From the NCBI RefSeq assembly GCF_000698595.1, contig NZ_JFHC01000064.1, forward strand, positions 1-47,511: 47,511 nucleotides of DNA. Reading direction: 5' to 3'. The translations under genes and the position numbers were made by a program. Each line of letters begins with the position of its first letter. Positions within the stretch are counted from its first letter, which is position 1. Source of the DNA: Caballeronia glathei (GTDB taxonomy: Bacteria; Pseudomonadota; Gammaproteobacteria; Burkholderiales; Burkholderiaceae). Shown in pieces: positions 33,598-40,971 of this stretch. Below the pieces are notes generated by a model. That model was not told the DNA's origin. It saw only the letters and a program-made list of their open reading frames with translations, and made no database searches.

Positions 33598-34767
33598 TCA
33601 ACTCTCCGCGCTATCGAACATCTCGGGCGTGACAATCGTTCTCGCCACTTGGCCGAATTTCTCGTGGTATGTGATTGCTGACGCTGCACGCTGCGAGATA
33701 TAGCCACCGCGTGCGGAATGAGCATCTCGGGCTGATAGCGTCGGATGCTGCGTGACGATCATCCCGCTGTATTCCTTCTCGTCGACATGGTGACGATGGC
33801 CGCAGTGCGCGTATCGTTTCGTCGTCGCGCCCCACACCTTCGGGAACTGCGCCGCGAACAGCATCGGAAGCTGCTCGTTGTTCACCTTGTGACCGTGGTG
33901 GAACGCCAACATGATCTCGCCGTGCTGGTGGACGTAGAACGGCAGTTCTGAGTCGTTCACCGTCAGGCGTGGTTCTTTCTCATACAGCGCGGCGAACATC
34001 TGACGTAGCCAAACCGAGCTCGCCTCGTCGTGATTCCCTTCGCACATCACCAGATGAACCGTTTCATGCTTGGCGAGCGCGTGGTCGATCAGGTGGCGCA
34101 ACACGCGGATTGCGGATGCGACGATCTTCGAGAAGCGCCCGTCCGTGTCGAGAACGTTCTTGTGCGCCGGAGTCAGAGGCAGCAGCCCGTCGCTATGCAG
34201 GAAATCACCCTGTATTGTCAAAATACAGGTCTTCGCCTGTGGCGCGGTTTCAACCATGTGGATAAAACTATCCCGCAACAGGCTTTCTGCGATCTTCAGA
34301 TCCCAATCCGCACCACCTTCGCGATGCCATGAAAGCTGTCCGAGGTGATAGTCCGTGAAAACGATCAGATTGCAGAGATTGTCGATCGTCTTCTTCGGCC
34401 TCTTGATCGGAGCGAGGCGCGGCACGTTCTCCGCCATCGCGCCGAATGCCTCGCGCATGATCTCGGCCTGACGCTCCCGGTCAATATCCGTCTTGACCCA
34501 TTGGCCGCCCTGCTGTCCGTCTTTCCCGAAATAAGTTGATGTGCCCTTGGTCAGAAATCCGTCCGGCGCTGGGTGCGTCATGTTGTACGCCGGCGCATAC
34601 CCCGATCTGGCTGCGCGCTTCTCAAGCAGTTCAATCGCCCGAGCGACCGTGCTGTGATGCAGACCAAGCTTCTTGGCGGCCTTCGTGCGGCTTCCCTGTT
34701 CCTCGATGGCGTCCAGATACTTCAGCTCGCGATCCGTCGCCCACTTGCGCAAGTTCTGGTCCGTCAT
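33598..34767 (-). CDS. Calcineurin-like metallophosphoesterase with N-terminal helix-turn-helix
   Basis: A 389-residue protein. Residues 8-55 form a helix-turn-helix (RELKYLDAIEEQGSRTKAAK, HHSTVARAIELLEKR). The catalytic part has the metal ligands D139 and H141 (FTDYHLG), GD at 187-188, GNHDE (244-248), HHGHK (290-294) and GHRHH (323-327), all of the calcineurin superfamily. It could be a DNA or nucleotide phosphodiesterase, with the helix-turn-helix binding DNA, perhaps the packaging or replication site. It precedes the packaging genes. Start is the ATG overlapping the upstream stop. Confidence 0.82.
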   Translation of the reverse strand: MTDQNLRKWATDRELKYLDAIEEQGSRTKAAKKLGLHHSTVARAIELLEKRAARSGYAPAYNMTHPAPDGFLTKGTSTYFGKDGQQGGQWVKTDIDRERQAEIMREAFGAMAENVPRLAPIKRPKKTIDNLCNLIVFTDYHLGQLSWHREGGADWDLKIAESLLRDSFIHMVETAPQAKTCILTIQGDFLHSDGLLPLTPAHKNVLDTDGRFSKIVASAIRVLRHLIDHALAKHETVHLVMCEGNHDEASSVWLRQMFAALYEKEPRLTVNDSELPFYVHQHGEIMLAFHHGHKVNNEQLPMLFAAQFPKVWGATTKRYAHCGHRHHVDEKEYSGMIVTQHPTLSARDAHSARGGYISQRAASAITYHEKFGQVARTIVTPEMFDSAES

Positions 34768-34970
34768 GATGCAAGCACCGGAGCCCACTCCGAACACTTG
34801 TCGTCCTGCTCGACTACTGGATAGTGCGCCATGACGTTCCCCGATGAATAGTCATAAACCGGTACGGGCGGATAACGCTTACAGCACGCGATCTTTTGCG
34901 ATACACCGTAATGCCGGCAGTTCGCGCAGCTGTGCGTGACGACCGGCTCTTTATGCTTTTGAGAGGCCAT
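34764..34970 (-). CDS. Small Cys-rich, probably zinc-binding protein
   Basis: A 68-residue protein with CANCRHYGVSQKIACCKRYP and a later C (KCSEW), giving a likely zinc ribbon or knuckle. It overlaps the metallophosphoesterase start (ATGA). Function unknown. Confidence 0.65.
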   Translation of the reverse strand: MASQKHKEPVVTHSCANCRHYGVSQKIACCKRYPPVPVYDYSSGNVMAHYPVVEQDDKCSEWAPVLAS

Positions 34971-35006
34971 CTCCGCTCCAATATTTAGGTATGCATATTT
35001 TACACT

Positions 35007-35321
35007 TCATTTCAACACACCGATGACGCCTGCCTCTATTAATGCGACATAAGTCTTGAGAACCATCTCGGCTTCGAACTCACGGCGCGCAACTTTGCTC
35101 ATCTTGCCGCCCTGATCCAGTTCCGAGTGGCACTTGGTGCAGAGAGCCGCGACCAATGCATCGCTCGCCTTGATTCCCATTCCCTTACCCATGTTGGCGT
35201 GTGCCGCCTGAGTAGAGCCGCTGCGTCCGCATGCCTGGCACGGCAACGTCGCCACCGCCCGGCGCAACTTCTCCGAGCGGAAGGTCTGCGGCTTGGGGAT
35301 GCCGATCAGCCGGGCTGTCAT
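35007..35321 (-). CDS. HNH-type zinc protein (DUF968/Ref-like nuclease)
   Basis: A 104-residue protein. CQACG (with Cys at 28 and 31) and CTKCHSELD form a zinc site around an AAHANMGKGMG stretch, the pattern of phage HNH nucleases of the DUF968/NinG-Ref type. It lies in the nin-like region next to NinB, where lambdoid phages keep recombination and resolvase genes. Probably acts on branched DNA or recombination intermediates. Confidence 0.68.
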   Translation of the reverse strand: MTARLIGIPKPQTFRSEKLRRAVATLPCQACGRSGSTQAAHANMGKGMGIKASDALVAALCTKCHSELDQGGKMSKVARREFEAEMVLKTYVALIEAGVIGVLK

Positions 35322-35503
35322 GGGAACAGCTTCCAGAGGATGGCTCCGAAGCTACCGATAACCCCGAGTGCGCCTCCTACCCAAAAGATGACGCCGACAA
35401 CCGCATACCATGTCGGCGTCCCTTCGCTCTTTTCGACGAAGAACGGCTCGAAGAACGACATTAAGCATGCGACTGAAAACATAACAAACCCGATTGCCAT
35501 CAT
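35318..35503 (-). CDS. Small two-helix membrane protein
   Basis: A 61-residue protein with hydrophobic segments MAIGFVMFSVACLMSFFEPF and AVVGVIFWVGGALGVIGSFG. It overlaps genes on both sides by four bases. Role unknown. Confidence 0.6.
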   Translation of the reverse strand: MMAIGFVMFSVACLMSFFEPFFVEKSEGTPTWYAVVGVIFWVGGALGVIGSFGAILWKLFP

Positions 35504-35925
35504 TCCCCACTCCCGGAAAATCTCACCTGTTTCTCAGCGCACCACGCGTGCAGGAATTCGATGAACTCCGAAGCGTGCTTCTTGCTGAACTTGCGCGTCT
35601 GCACGCCGAGCTGCACGAATCCCGTCCCGTCGAGGTTCGGTACGATCGCACCGATTCCCTGTACTGGATCGCCTTCAGCAGCCTTAATCCGTGCGAACGC
35701 ATCGACTAGGAGCCGCTTCCATGTCTCGCTATCCCGCATGGCGCCCATGAATGGCACTTGCTTGGCGATGTCGCTGAACATCGCGTGATAGAGAGCTTCC
35801 TGAACGCGGGACTTCGTGGCGGGCTTCAGTTCGACGAGCCATCCGTCCGGAGCCTGGATACACGCGCGCGAGGCGAGTTGCCGCGCTGTGGGGTGAACAA
35901 GACGGAACCGCTGGACCTCGCTCAT
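35500..35925 (-). CDS. ninB: NinB-family recombination protein (lambda Orf-like)
   Basis: A 141-residue protein; lambda NinB/Orf has 146. It carries PATKSRVQEALYHAMFSDIA and RDSETWKRLLVDAFARIKAA, matching NinB in layout, and a C-terminal KKHASEFIEFLHAWCAE helix. NinB binds single-stranded DNA and SSB and helps Red-type recombination. ATGA overlap with the upstream gene defines the start; the long upstream frame is antisense noise. Confidence 0.82.
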   Translation of the reverse strand: MSEVQRFRLVHPTARQLASRACIQAPDGWLVELKPATKSRVQEALYHAMFSDIAKQVPFMGAMRDSETWKRLLVDAFARIKAAEGDPVQGIGAIVPNLDGTGFVQLGVQTRKFSKKHASEFIEFLHAWCAEKQVRFSGSGE

Positions 35926-36287
35926 GATTTCGGGAACTCCAGAAGCGGCATCCAATGAGAAGGGGCTAGGCGCTGCGGCCTGTTCGGGCGGAATGCTGAA
36001 TCGATCCATCCCTCGCCATCGATGTACCACCCCACGACGCGAATAGGCGCCTCGGCATCGACGTGACGAGCGAACAGCATCAGCGGCGTGCCGTCCATTG
36101 GAGCCGAATCGATCGGCCGCCATTTCGGCGTAGCGTCCCGAGCTGCATGCTCGTAAGCGACGCGTAACAGTTGCTTCGTCGCCCATGAGAGTTCGCGCCA
36201 GTTCTGGTAGTCGAGGAAGTGACCGAACAGGCAATCGTGCGTGTGCGGGGTCGTTCCGCCTGAACCGCAGCCGTTGCAGGCGTTCAT
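35922..36287 (-). CDS. DUF551-domain phage protein with Cys-rich N-terminus
   Basis: A 121-residue protein. The first 25 residues have CNGCGSGG and a CLFGH segment that may bind zinc; the second half has the DUF551 pattern WRPIDSAPMDGTPLMLFA ... APSHWMPLLE. Common in phage accessory regions, function unknown. Start overlaps the upstream gene. Confidence 0.7.
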   Translation of the reverse strand: MNACNGCGSGGTTPHTHDCLFGHFLDYQNWRELSWATKQLLRVAYEHAARDATPKWRPIDSAPMDGTPLMLFARHVDAEAPIRVVGWYIDGEGWIDSAFRPNRPQRLAPSHWMPLLEFPKS

Positions 36288-36478
36288 TTCACAATCTCCG
36301 GAAGCGCCGGCATGATTGCGATGTTGTCGAGACACGTGAGCATCACCGCCGGCCCATGCGCCGACAGAATCGCCTCCTGCGCGGCCTGCCATGTATTCCA
36401 ATGGCTCTCCTTCACCGACGACAGGAGAGGAAGCTTGCGCTCTTCGTAGTTCGCTTCGAATTGCTCGCGGCCGGTCAT
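36284..36478 (-). CDS. Small EA-type accessory protein
   Basis: A 64-residue protein MTGREQFEANYEERK ... HWNTWQAAQEAI. The pattern T.RE.FE ... W..WQAA is shared with genes at 46083 and 46561 in this window, so it is a member of the same accessory family. No function known. Confidence 0.65.
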   Translation of the reverse strand: MTGREQFEANYEERKLPLLSSVKESHWNTWQAAQEAILSAHGPAVMLTCLDNIAIMPALPEIVK

Positions 36479-36846
36479 TTCGGCTCCCTCACTGCCTGTT
36501 CGATGGCGCGGGCGAATTCGACAGCGACCCGCCTACTTATCGTATGAGCGGTCGATTTGACCCAAATTTCGTGAATCTGCTCATCCGTCAGGGCACGCGG
36601 GGCGCACTCGGCTTGCGGGGCGGCACATCGTTCCGGCTGACCGTGAGCCATTGCGTAGCAGACTCCGGCCTCATCGCAACCAACGCCCATGCTGCATCCC
36701 GCCTCACCCTTGCCGCCATCGGATAGAAGGGCGCGGGCTTCGTAATACTCAATCAACGGTTGCACTGCGCGCAGCAACTGATCGTCGCCGTGAGTTTTGA
36801 GGTTCAGCACGGCCAAGTCGAGCGCGGCTTTCTGTTCGTCGTTCAT
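36475..36846 (-). CDS. Accessory protein with QAEC/ALTDEQI module
   Basis: A 123-residue protein: helix N-terminus (MNDEQKAALDLAVLNLKTHG), a Cys-containing linker, then QAECAPRALTDEQIHEIWVK and VAVEFARAIEQAVREPK. The DNA for the linker (36582-36617) is 35/36 identical to 46363-46398 in the right-hand operon. It seems built by shuffling of short modules. Function unknown. Confidence 0.65.
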   Translation of the reverse strand: MNDEQKAALDLAVLNLKTHGDDQLLRAVQPLIEYYEARALLSDGGKGEAGCSMGVGCDEAGVCYAMAHGQPERCAAPQAECAPRALTDEQIHEIWVKSTAHTISRRVAVEFARAIEQAVREPK

Positions 36847-36929
36847 TGCTTCACCGGCGTCGGTTGGTTCCAGTCGCGGCGCCTGATGCCGAGCGCGAAA
36901 TAGAGCGGATCAAAGTTGTCAGGGATCAT
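36843..36929 (-). CDS. Very small protein in overlapping array
   Basis: A 28-residue frame (MIPDNFDPLYFALGIRRRDW...) whose start overlaps the previous stop and whose stop overlaps the next start, both by ATGA. The double coupling supports translation despite its size. Confidence 0.45.
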   Translation of the reverse strand: MIPDNFDPLYFALGIRRRDWNQPTPVKQ

Positions 36930-37087
36930 TTCTGCTCCATCCAGTCGATCTTGTAGCCGCAGAATTTCCAGCCGTTCTTGATCGCGTTGCGCACCGAGAA
37001 CTCGGATTTCTGCTTCACGTACGCGAGGTACAGAGCCGGCAGAACGAAGCACATTCCATCGGCGCCGATAATCAGGGCTCGTCTCAT
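36926..37087 (-). CDS. Small hypothetical protein with hydrophobic N-terminus
   Basis: A 53-residue protein (MRRALIIGADGMCFVLPALY...) with a hydrophobic first 20 residues and a basic, aromatic C-terminus (NGWKFCGYKIDWMEQK). It is coupled to both neighbours by four-base overlaps. Confidence 0.55.
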   Translation of the reverse strand: MRRALIIGADGMCFVLPALYLAYVKQKSEFSVRNAIKNGWKFCGYKIDWMEQK

Positions 37088-37581
37088 GCTGCTGCTCCAA
37101 AGAAGGCTTCGATGAACGGGTCACGGAATGGCTGCGATACCGTGATGGCCTGCCGGACTTCAGCAATCTCGACCTTTTGGCGCTTCCTCGGCGCGTTAGC
37201 GTTCTTTCCCTCGCCGGCCGCCCATACCTTGACCATCCGGCTTTTCTTCGCGCGCATCAGCACGTCATAGCCGTGGATGTGGATGCGATTTTCATCGTAG
37301 AGTTGGCGGATAATCGAATCGGCGTTTTGCCTGGATCGATGGATCAAAGCCATCAGCCTGTCGGCCGACATCGGCCCGTAGAACTCCAAGAGGTCTAACG
37401 CCTTATCGCGCATCAGTTCCCTTTCAACTACAGCCTTGACGAGCCCGAGCGCACGCGCTTTGTTCTTCGCCGCCTTAAGCGACCGATTCGGAAGCAAATG
37501 CATTTGACTCTCGATGCTTTCCGTCGAAGACCAAATCTTGCGGATGATCTCGACTTCCCTGTTAGTCCACCACTGATCCAT
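37084..37581 (-). CDS. SANT/Myb-like DNA-binding regulator, possible late activator
   Basis: A 165-residue protein. Residues 1-45 form a SANT/Myb-like three-helix unit (WWTNREVEIIRKIWSSTESI, RSLKAAKNKARALGL); residues 55-100 look like a winged helix (MSADRLMALIHRSRQNADSI, IHIHGYDVLMR). A two-domain DNA-binding protein at the end of the replication/nin region could fill the role of a Q-type late regulator, but I see no Q homology. Confidence 0.6.
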   Translation of the reverse strand: MDQWWTNREVEIIRKIWSSTESIESQMHLLPNRSLKAAKNKARALGLVKAVVERELMRDKALDLLEFYGPMSADRLMALIHRSRQNADSIIRQLYDENRIHIHGYDVLMRAKKSRMVKVWAAGEGKNANAPRKRQKVEIAEVRQAITVSQPFRDPFIEAFFGAAA

Positions 37582-37597
37582 TTGGAACCCCCGTTCC

Positions 37598-38113
37598 CTA
37601 ACTCACGTCCACAATGCGATGGCGCCATTCCTTTGCCTTCGCGTCCCCAACATTCGCGAACTGACCATGCAACATCTCGGCAGCTAACGAATAAAACTCA
37701 TGCGCCAACTCGGGCGAATCGAACACCCCGAGATGAATGCTTTTGTTCCTGTACCCAATGCGGGCGCACCATTTGCGGGACGCCTTGTGCCACTCGACGC
37801 CCTTGAAACCAGACCGGTTGTTGGATTGCTTGCCGCGATTCGCGCCGTTTTGCCCCTTCTCGCACACCCGAAGGTTGAAGCGTCGGTTGTCGAGCTTGTT
37901 GCCATTGATGTGATCGACTTCTCGCTTGTCGCCCGGTATAAGCCCAAGCAGAGCGCGGTGCAAAAGTACAGTCGTCTGCCTTCCTTCCTGCTTTACGTTG
38001 ATCCGCGCGTAGCCATGCGACCCAACACGCCAAGCCCGTGACATCACAAGAGCCTCATCGCAGTCGTCAATAAGAAGCGGATTTTTCGCAGAACCAAGCC
38101 AGATTTCTTTCAT
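37598..38113 (-). CDS. HNH homing endonuclease with AP2 domain
   Basis: A 171-residue protein. HNH core KREVDHINGNKLDNRRFNLR preceded by LLHRALLGL, then AP2 domain NRSGFKGVEWHKASRKWCAR. It lies directly after the resolvase-like gene. Its last residues (RHRIVDVS) repeat the last residues of that gene (LHKIVDVS), and a 17-bp near-identical DNA repeat flanks it. This suggests insertion at the 3' end of the upstream gene with re-creation of the end. Confidence 0.85.
   Translation of the reverse strand: MKEIWLGSAKNPLLIDDCDEALVMSRAWRVGSHGYARINVKQEGRQTTVLLHRALLGLIPGDKREVDHINGNKLDNRRFNLRVCEKGQNGANRGKQSNNRSGFKGVEWHKASRKWCARIGYRNKSIHLGVFDSPELAHEFYSLAAEMLHGQFANVGDAKAKEWRHRIVDVS
37599..37615. repeat. 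17-bp direct repeat, left copy, flanking the HNH-AP2 gene
   Basis: The sequence at 37599-37615 matches 38119-38135 at 15 of 17 positions (core CTCACGTC). Each copy spans the stop codon and the final IVDVS codons of one of the two genes. Confidence 0.6.
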
Positions 38114-38117
38114 CGCG

Positions 38118-38438
38118 TTAGCTCACGTCAACAATTTTGTGTAACCACTGCTTTGTTTTGGGGCACCACTTCCACCCATACACATGCAACGTCCAACCCA
38201 ATTTCCTGACCTCGGCAATATGGTCCGACTCGGCTATCTTCTTCACCCGGGCCGGCACGTTGCTCCAGCTCGTAGGCTGCAATCCGATCACCTCACCGTC
38301 CTTGATCGCGATCTGATCGAGAATCCCGAACAGGTCGACTCGGATTCGCGCGCCTGGAATCCAGCGCTCTACGGTCCAAACTAGCCAGCCCTGCTCTTTC
38401 AGCAGTTCCGCAGTCAATGCGGACGGGCTGCGCTTCAC
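38118..38438 (-). CDS. Small nuclease-fold protein, VRR-NUC/resolvase-like
   Basis: A 106-residue protein. The pattern ARIRVDLFGILDQIAIKDGE followed by VIGLQPTSWSNVPARVKKIA looks like a PD-(D/E)XK resolvase of the VRR-NUC/phage type, with D-x-F-G and a Q in place of the usual catalytic lysine-bearing strand. I chose the GTG start at 38438 (GTGA overlap with the upstream stop); an ATG ten codons earlier is possible. In the nin-like region it may resolve recombination junctions. Confidence 0.55.
   Translation of the reverse strand: MKRSPSALTAELLKEQGWLVWTVERWIPGARIRVDLFGILDQIAIKDGEVIGLQPTSWSNVPARVKKIAESDHIAEVRKLGWTLHVYGWKWCPKTKQWLHKIVDVS
38119..38135. repeat. 17-bp direct repeat, right copy, flanking the HNH-AP2 gene
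   Basis: Partner of 37599-37615 (15/17 identical). It contains the natural end of the resolvase-like gene and is taken as the original insertion target. Confidence 0.6.
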
Positions 38439-38587
38439 GCCTTCGCCTCGAACTTGCCGATCCGGCACACGTTGCCGCCGCCCACGAAGTGATAGACCGG
38501 CAGGTGCTTGCAGTTGCGGAAACCGAGTTGGTTCATCCCGCGTGCTTCCGTCTTAGCCTGTGCGTGTTTGCAGTTGCGGCAGTTCAT
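38435..38587 (-). CDS. Small Cys-rich zinc-binding phage protein
   Basis: A 50-residue protein with two CRNCKH-like knuckles (MNCRNCKHAQAK, GFRNCKHLPVYH) and a Cys near the end (NVCRIGKF), enough ligands for one zinc. It lies three bases after the gene at 38590 and overlaps the next start. Function unknown. Confidence 0.6.
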   Translation of the reverse strand: MNCRNCKHAQAKTEARGMNQLGFRNCKHLPVYHFVGGGNVCRIGKFEAKA

Positions 38588-38589
38588 GC

Positions 38590-39207
38590 TCACTTACCGC
38601 CGCCGATGCGTTTGATGACCTGTTCCGCCAATGCGAAAGCTTCTTTTGACTTCGCCGATTCGAGCAACGGCGTAACTGAGTCGACCGATTCAAAGTTCGG
38701 AATCAGCGCGCATGCATGCGACTTTGAAATGCGTCCCTTCTCGACTGCTGCCGCCAAGACGGGCTGACGGCCGTCTTTGTCGTGACCAAGAGAAGCCGTC
38801 CAGTGAGCGGGGATGCGATGCTCGCGCGCTTCAGCGACAAGGCGCAGATACGATTCCTTGAACGCCATGCGCGCGGCGACCTTTTCGCCTTCCTCGATGA
38901 GCGGATATGCAACCCAGAAGGCCTTTGACATTTCCTCGGTCCACACGACCGATGTGCCTTCGTCAAACGGCAGAACGGCCCACGCTTCCTCTGCGCCCGG
39001 CCGGCCGTCATCGATGCGCGAGATGATCTCGGCAAGCGTCAGACGTCCCTTCAGTTCGCGACGGCACTTCGACAGCGCGACCAGCACCGCGCGCTCGTCG
39101 TAGTCCGCGAGATCGGTCAACAGCATCTTTGCCGCCGCTTCGCTCAGGTTCGTTCCGCACAACTCGGCAGTCGCCGCGAGTGCTTGAATCAGATCAACGG
39201 CCGCCAT
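38590..39207 (-). CDS. Replication protein in the lambda P position (putative helicase loader)
   Basis: A 205-residue mainly helical protein: LIQALAATAELCGTNLSEAA, CRRELKGRLTLAEIISRIDD, a EEAWAVLPFDEGTSVVWTEE segment and a helical end. It directly follows and overlaps the O-like initiator gene by 14 bases, the position of lambda P or P22 helicase genes. No Walker motif is present, so it is more like a loader than a helicase. Confidence 0.62.
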   Translation of the reverse strand: MAAVDLIQALAATAELCGTNLSEAAAKMLLTDLADYDERAVLVALSKCRRELKGRLTLAEIISRIDDGRPGAEEAWAVLPFDEGTSVVWTEEMSKAFWVAYPLIEEGEKVAARMAFKESYLRLVAEAREHRIPAHWTASLGHDKDGRQPVLAAAVEKGRISKSHACALIPNFESVDSVTPLLESAKSKEAFALAEQVIKRIGGGK

Positions 39208-40057
39208 TTGCTACCTCCGCTTGTTCGATGAGTCGGGACCACATATCGCCCGATGTTTGGAGCCGGTCGGCTTCACGCGCCTTCGTTTCGGTGACTCGGG
39301 TGCTCGTCGCCCACTCTGTGCGCAACTTCTCTGCGTCCTTCGCCATCGCGCCCGCGCTGTGCATCGTCTGCACGTAGAACCGGTTGTTGTGCGAGACATA
39401 GAACGCAGCGACCGCGGGCGACTCAGTTCCGCCAAGACGCTTCACGAAGTTGGCAACCTGGGCGTTGACAGTGGCGTTTCGTACCGGCTTCGTCCCGTAT
39501 CGACGCTCGTAAGCCGATTCGTATGCATTCCACGTCTCGCCTGTCAGCGTCGAAGCCTTCTTTTCGGCGCCGGCGACGAGTGCGTCAGCACGGTCGCTGG
39601 AACGCTTTTGGTTTAAGGGTGGATTAAAGGACGGGTTAAAGGACGTATTGGGTGTCACCGTGCTACCCCGTTCCTGCGTCATTGACACCCCGTTAGCTTC
39701 ACCATGACACCCCGTCGGCGTCACCGTGACACCCCGCTCTGAACGGGGGTTCACCGTGCCACCCGGCTTTTTCATCTGAATGTCGTAGCAGATGGGACGC
39801 TTGTCGGCGCGATCGATATAAGCGGCGACGATCGACTGATTGCCCTTTGCAATCATTCCCAACTCCTCAAGTGAGTCGAGCTTGCGTCGGATCGTGCTTT
39901 CGGAAAGCCCAGTGTCCCGTTCGAGCTTCGCAGTCGACGGGAATGCAGCCTTTCCATCATGGTCGGCGTAATTGGCGAGACACAGCAGAACGTGACGCGC
40001 CGATGCGTCCGTCACGATCTGCTGCTCCATCGCCCAACTCATTGCTTGAATGCTCAC
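39194..40057 (-). CDS. Replication initiator, lambda O-like, with internal iterons
   Basis: A 287-residue protein. The first 90 residues are a winged helix (TDASARHVLLCLANYADHDG, PSTAKLERDTGLSESTIRRK), as in O-type initiators. Residues ~97-134 are a loose linker whose DNA holds five iterons. The C-terminal part (YESAYERRYGTKPVRNATVN...) is a helical domain seen in phage replication proteins. It binds its own coding region to start replication and hands over to the next protein. Start at MSIQAMSW. Confidence 0.82.
   Translation of the reverse strand: MSIQAMSWAMEQQIVTDASARHVLLCLANYADHDGKAAFPSTAKLERDTGLSESTIRRKLDSLEELGMIAKGNQSIVAAYIDRADKRPICYDIQMKKPGGTVNPRSERGVTVTPTGCHGEANGVSMTQERGSTVTPNTSFNPSFNPPLNQKRSSDRADALVAGAEKKASTLTGETWNAYESAYERRYGTKPVRNATVNAQVANFVKRLGGTESPAVAAFYVSHNNRFYVQTMHSAGAMAKDAEKLRTEWATSTRVTETKAREADRLQTSGDMWSRLIEQAEVANGGR
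39655..39766. repeat. Five iterons, putative phage replication origin
   Basis: A 16-bp motif, consensus TCACCRTGMCACCCCG, occurs at 39655-39670, 39699-39714, 39721-39736 and 39751-39766, with a partial copy ending 39692. Copy ends are at 39670, 39692, 39714, 39736 and 39766: three steps of exactly 22 bp, then 30. Twenty-two is not a multiple of three, so the repeat is DNA-level rather than a protein repeat. AT-richer 12-bp repeats (GGATTAAAGGAC type, 39609-39645) lie beside it and may be the unwinding region. Confidence 0.78.
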
Positions 40058-40182
40058 ACAAGGCCCCTACCGCCTTCAGGCGTTAGTTGTACTGAAAAGT
40101 AGAAATAGAAGGCGCCTATTGGAAAGCGGCTTTTATTACTGCTTCATCCGATCGTGGTCGACCGTTTAGTTTTTAGGCCCCG

Positions 40183-40368
40183 TCACCGCCCAAAGTGGGC
40201 TGCTTCAAACTGAACAACTACCGGGTGCAACGGCCCATATGCTGAGCGCAGGACGTGGTACCCAATGTAAATCTGCATCGACACGCCCATTTGGATAGCC
40301 CGAGACACCAATTCCCCCGCTTCAGGGATTGGGAGCTCAGCTGCCAAGTTGGTCGTGCTATTGGTCAT
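40183..40368 (-). CDS. Small hypothetical early protein
   Basis: A 61-residue protein (MTNSTTNLAAELPIPEAGEL ... AYGPLHPVVVQFEAAHFGR) coupled by ATGA to the gene before it. It lies between the cII position and the initiator gene. No known motif; may be regulatory. Confidence 0.58.
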   Translation of the reverse strand: MTNSTTNLAAELPIPEAGELVSRAIQMGVSMQIYIGYHVLRSAYGPLHPVVVQFEAAHFGR

Positions 40369-40589
40369 GCTGCGATGCGGGACCCGTTTTGGGCCACGTC
40401 TGCACTGACCCCAAGGAGGTTCGCAGGCAAAGTGCCAACAGTGCCAAACAGAAACAGCTTCGTGATGCGAGCCAGGGCCGCGGAATCCGAGTCGATGCCA
40501 TACAGGGCTTTGTACGCCTGCATGCCTTCGTACACCGGGTCTTCCAGACGGGTCTTAACTTCGTTTCGGAACTCAGCACGTCGAGACAT
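40365..40589 (-). CDS. Early protein in the cII position
   Basis: A 74-residue protein (MSRRAEFRNEVKTRLEDPVY...) with helical regions and a hydrophobic C-terminal half (ARITKLFLFGTVGTLPANLL). A strong ribosome site (AAAGGAGGT) precedes the ATG. By position it is where lambda has cII, but no CII similarity is visible. Confidence 0.6.
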   Translation of the reverse strand: MSRRAEFRNEVKTRLEDPVYEGMQAYKALYGIDSDSAALARITKLFLFGTVGTLPANLLGVSADVAQNGSRIAA

Positions 40590-40674
40590 TTGCTTTACCT
40601 CCTTTCGTTAAAAAAAGAACAACATGAAATTGACGCAAAAGAAGATCCGGCTCATGAAACTAGCCAGAAGGAAA

Positions 40675-40911
40675 TCAGGCGGCGATCTTTCCGGTGCGCC
40701 GGTAGTAGGTCCAGTCGATCCGGTCGTTGAGCATCTCGCTCATGACTCCGGTGTGCGCCTCGACGGCGGAGCAGTGCTCAGCCGGGACGCGACCTTGCTT
40801 TCGCCACTCCTGGATGACCTGATACCCGGACAGCTCCAGCGCCCGAGCCATAGCGCTCAAGGTTCCGAAGTGCTTGATGGCACGTTCGAGGGAATCGTTG
40901 GTTTGGGTCAT
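40675..40911 (-). CDS. Cro/YdaS-like DNA-binding protein
   Basis: A 78-residue helix-turn-helix protein. SLERAIKHFGTLSAMARALE and YQVIQEWRKQGRVPAEHCSA follow the YdaS/Cro pattern, with helix 3 reading QVIQEWRKQG. It is divergent from CI and lies on the PR side, so it is the likely Cro. Start choice is uncertain: ATG at 40911 gives the family start, while ATG at 40935 lies at the predicted +1 and would be leaderless. Confidence 0.78.
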   Translation of the reverse strand: MTQTNDSLERAIKHFGTLSAMARALELSGYQVIQEWRKQGRVPAEHCSAVEAHTGVMSEMLNDRIDWTYYRRTGKIAA

Positions 40912-40942
40912 GACGGACTTGATAGTGGTGTGCATGGAGACC

Positions 40943-40971
40943 ATTCTATACAAGTACCGCTTGTGTTGCAA
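40943..40971 (-). promoter_or_regulatory. PR promoter
   Basis: On the minus strand TTGCAA (40971-40966) and TAGAAT (40948-40943) with a 17-bp spacer. A full 15-bp operator (ACAAGTACCGCTTGT) lies wholly within the spacer and a second operator covers the -35 box. The same layout is seen at PL. Confidence 0.75.

Noticed and set aside
39609..39645. 12-bp repeats near the iterons as a separate repeat family
   Set aside because: The period is a multiple of three and matches a SFNP-type amino-acid repeat, so it may be protein-driven; mentioned only as a possible unwinding region.
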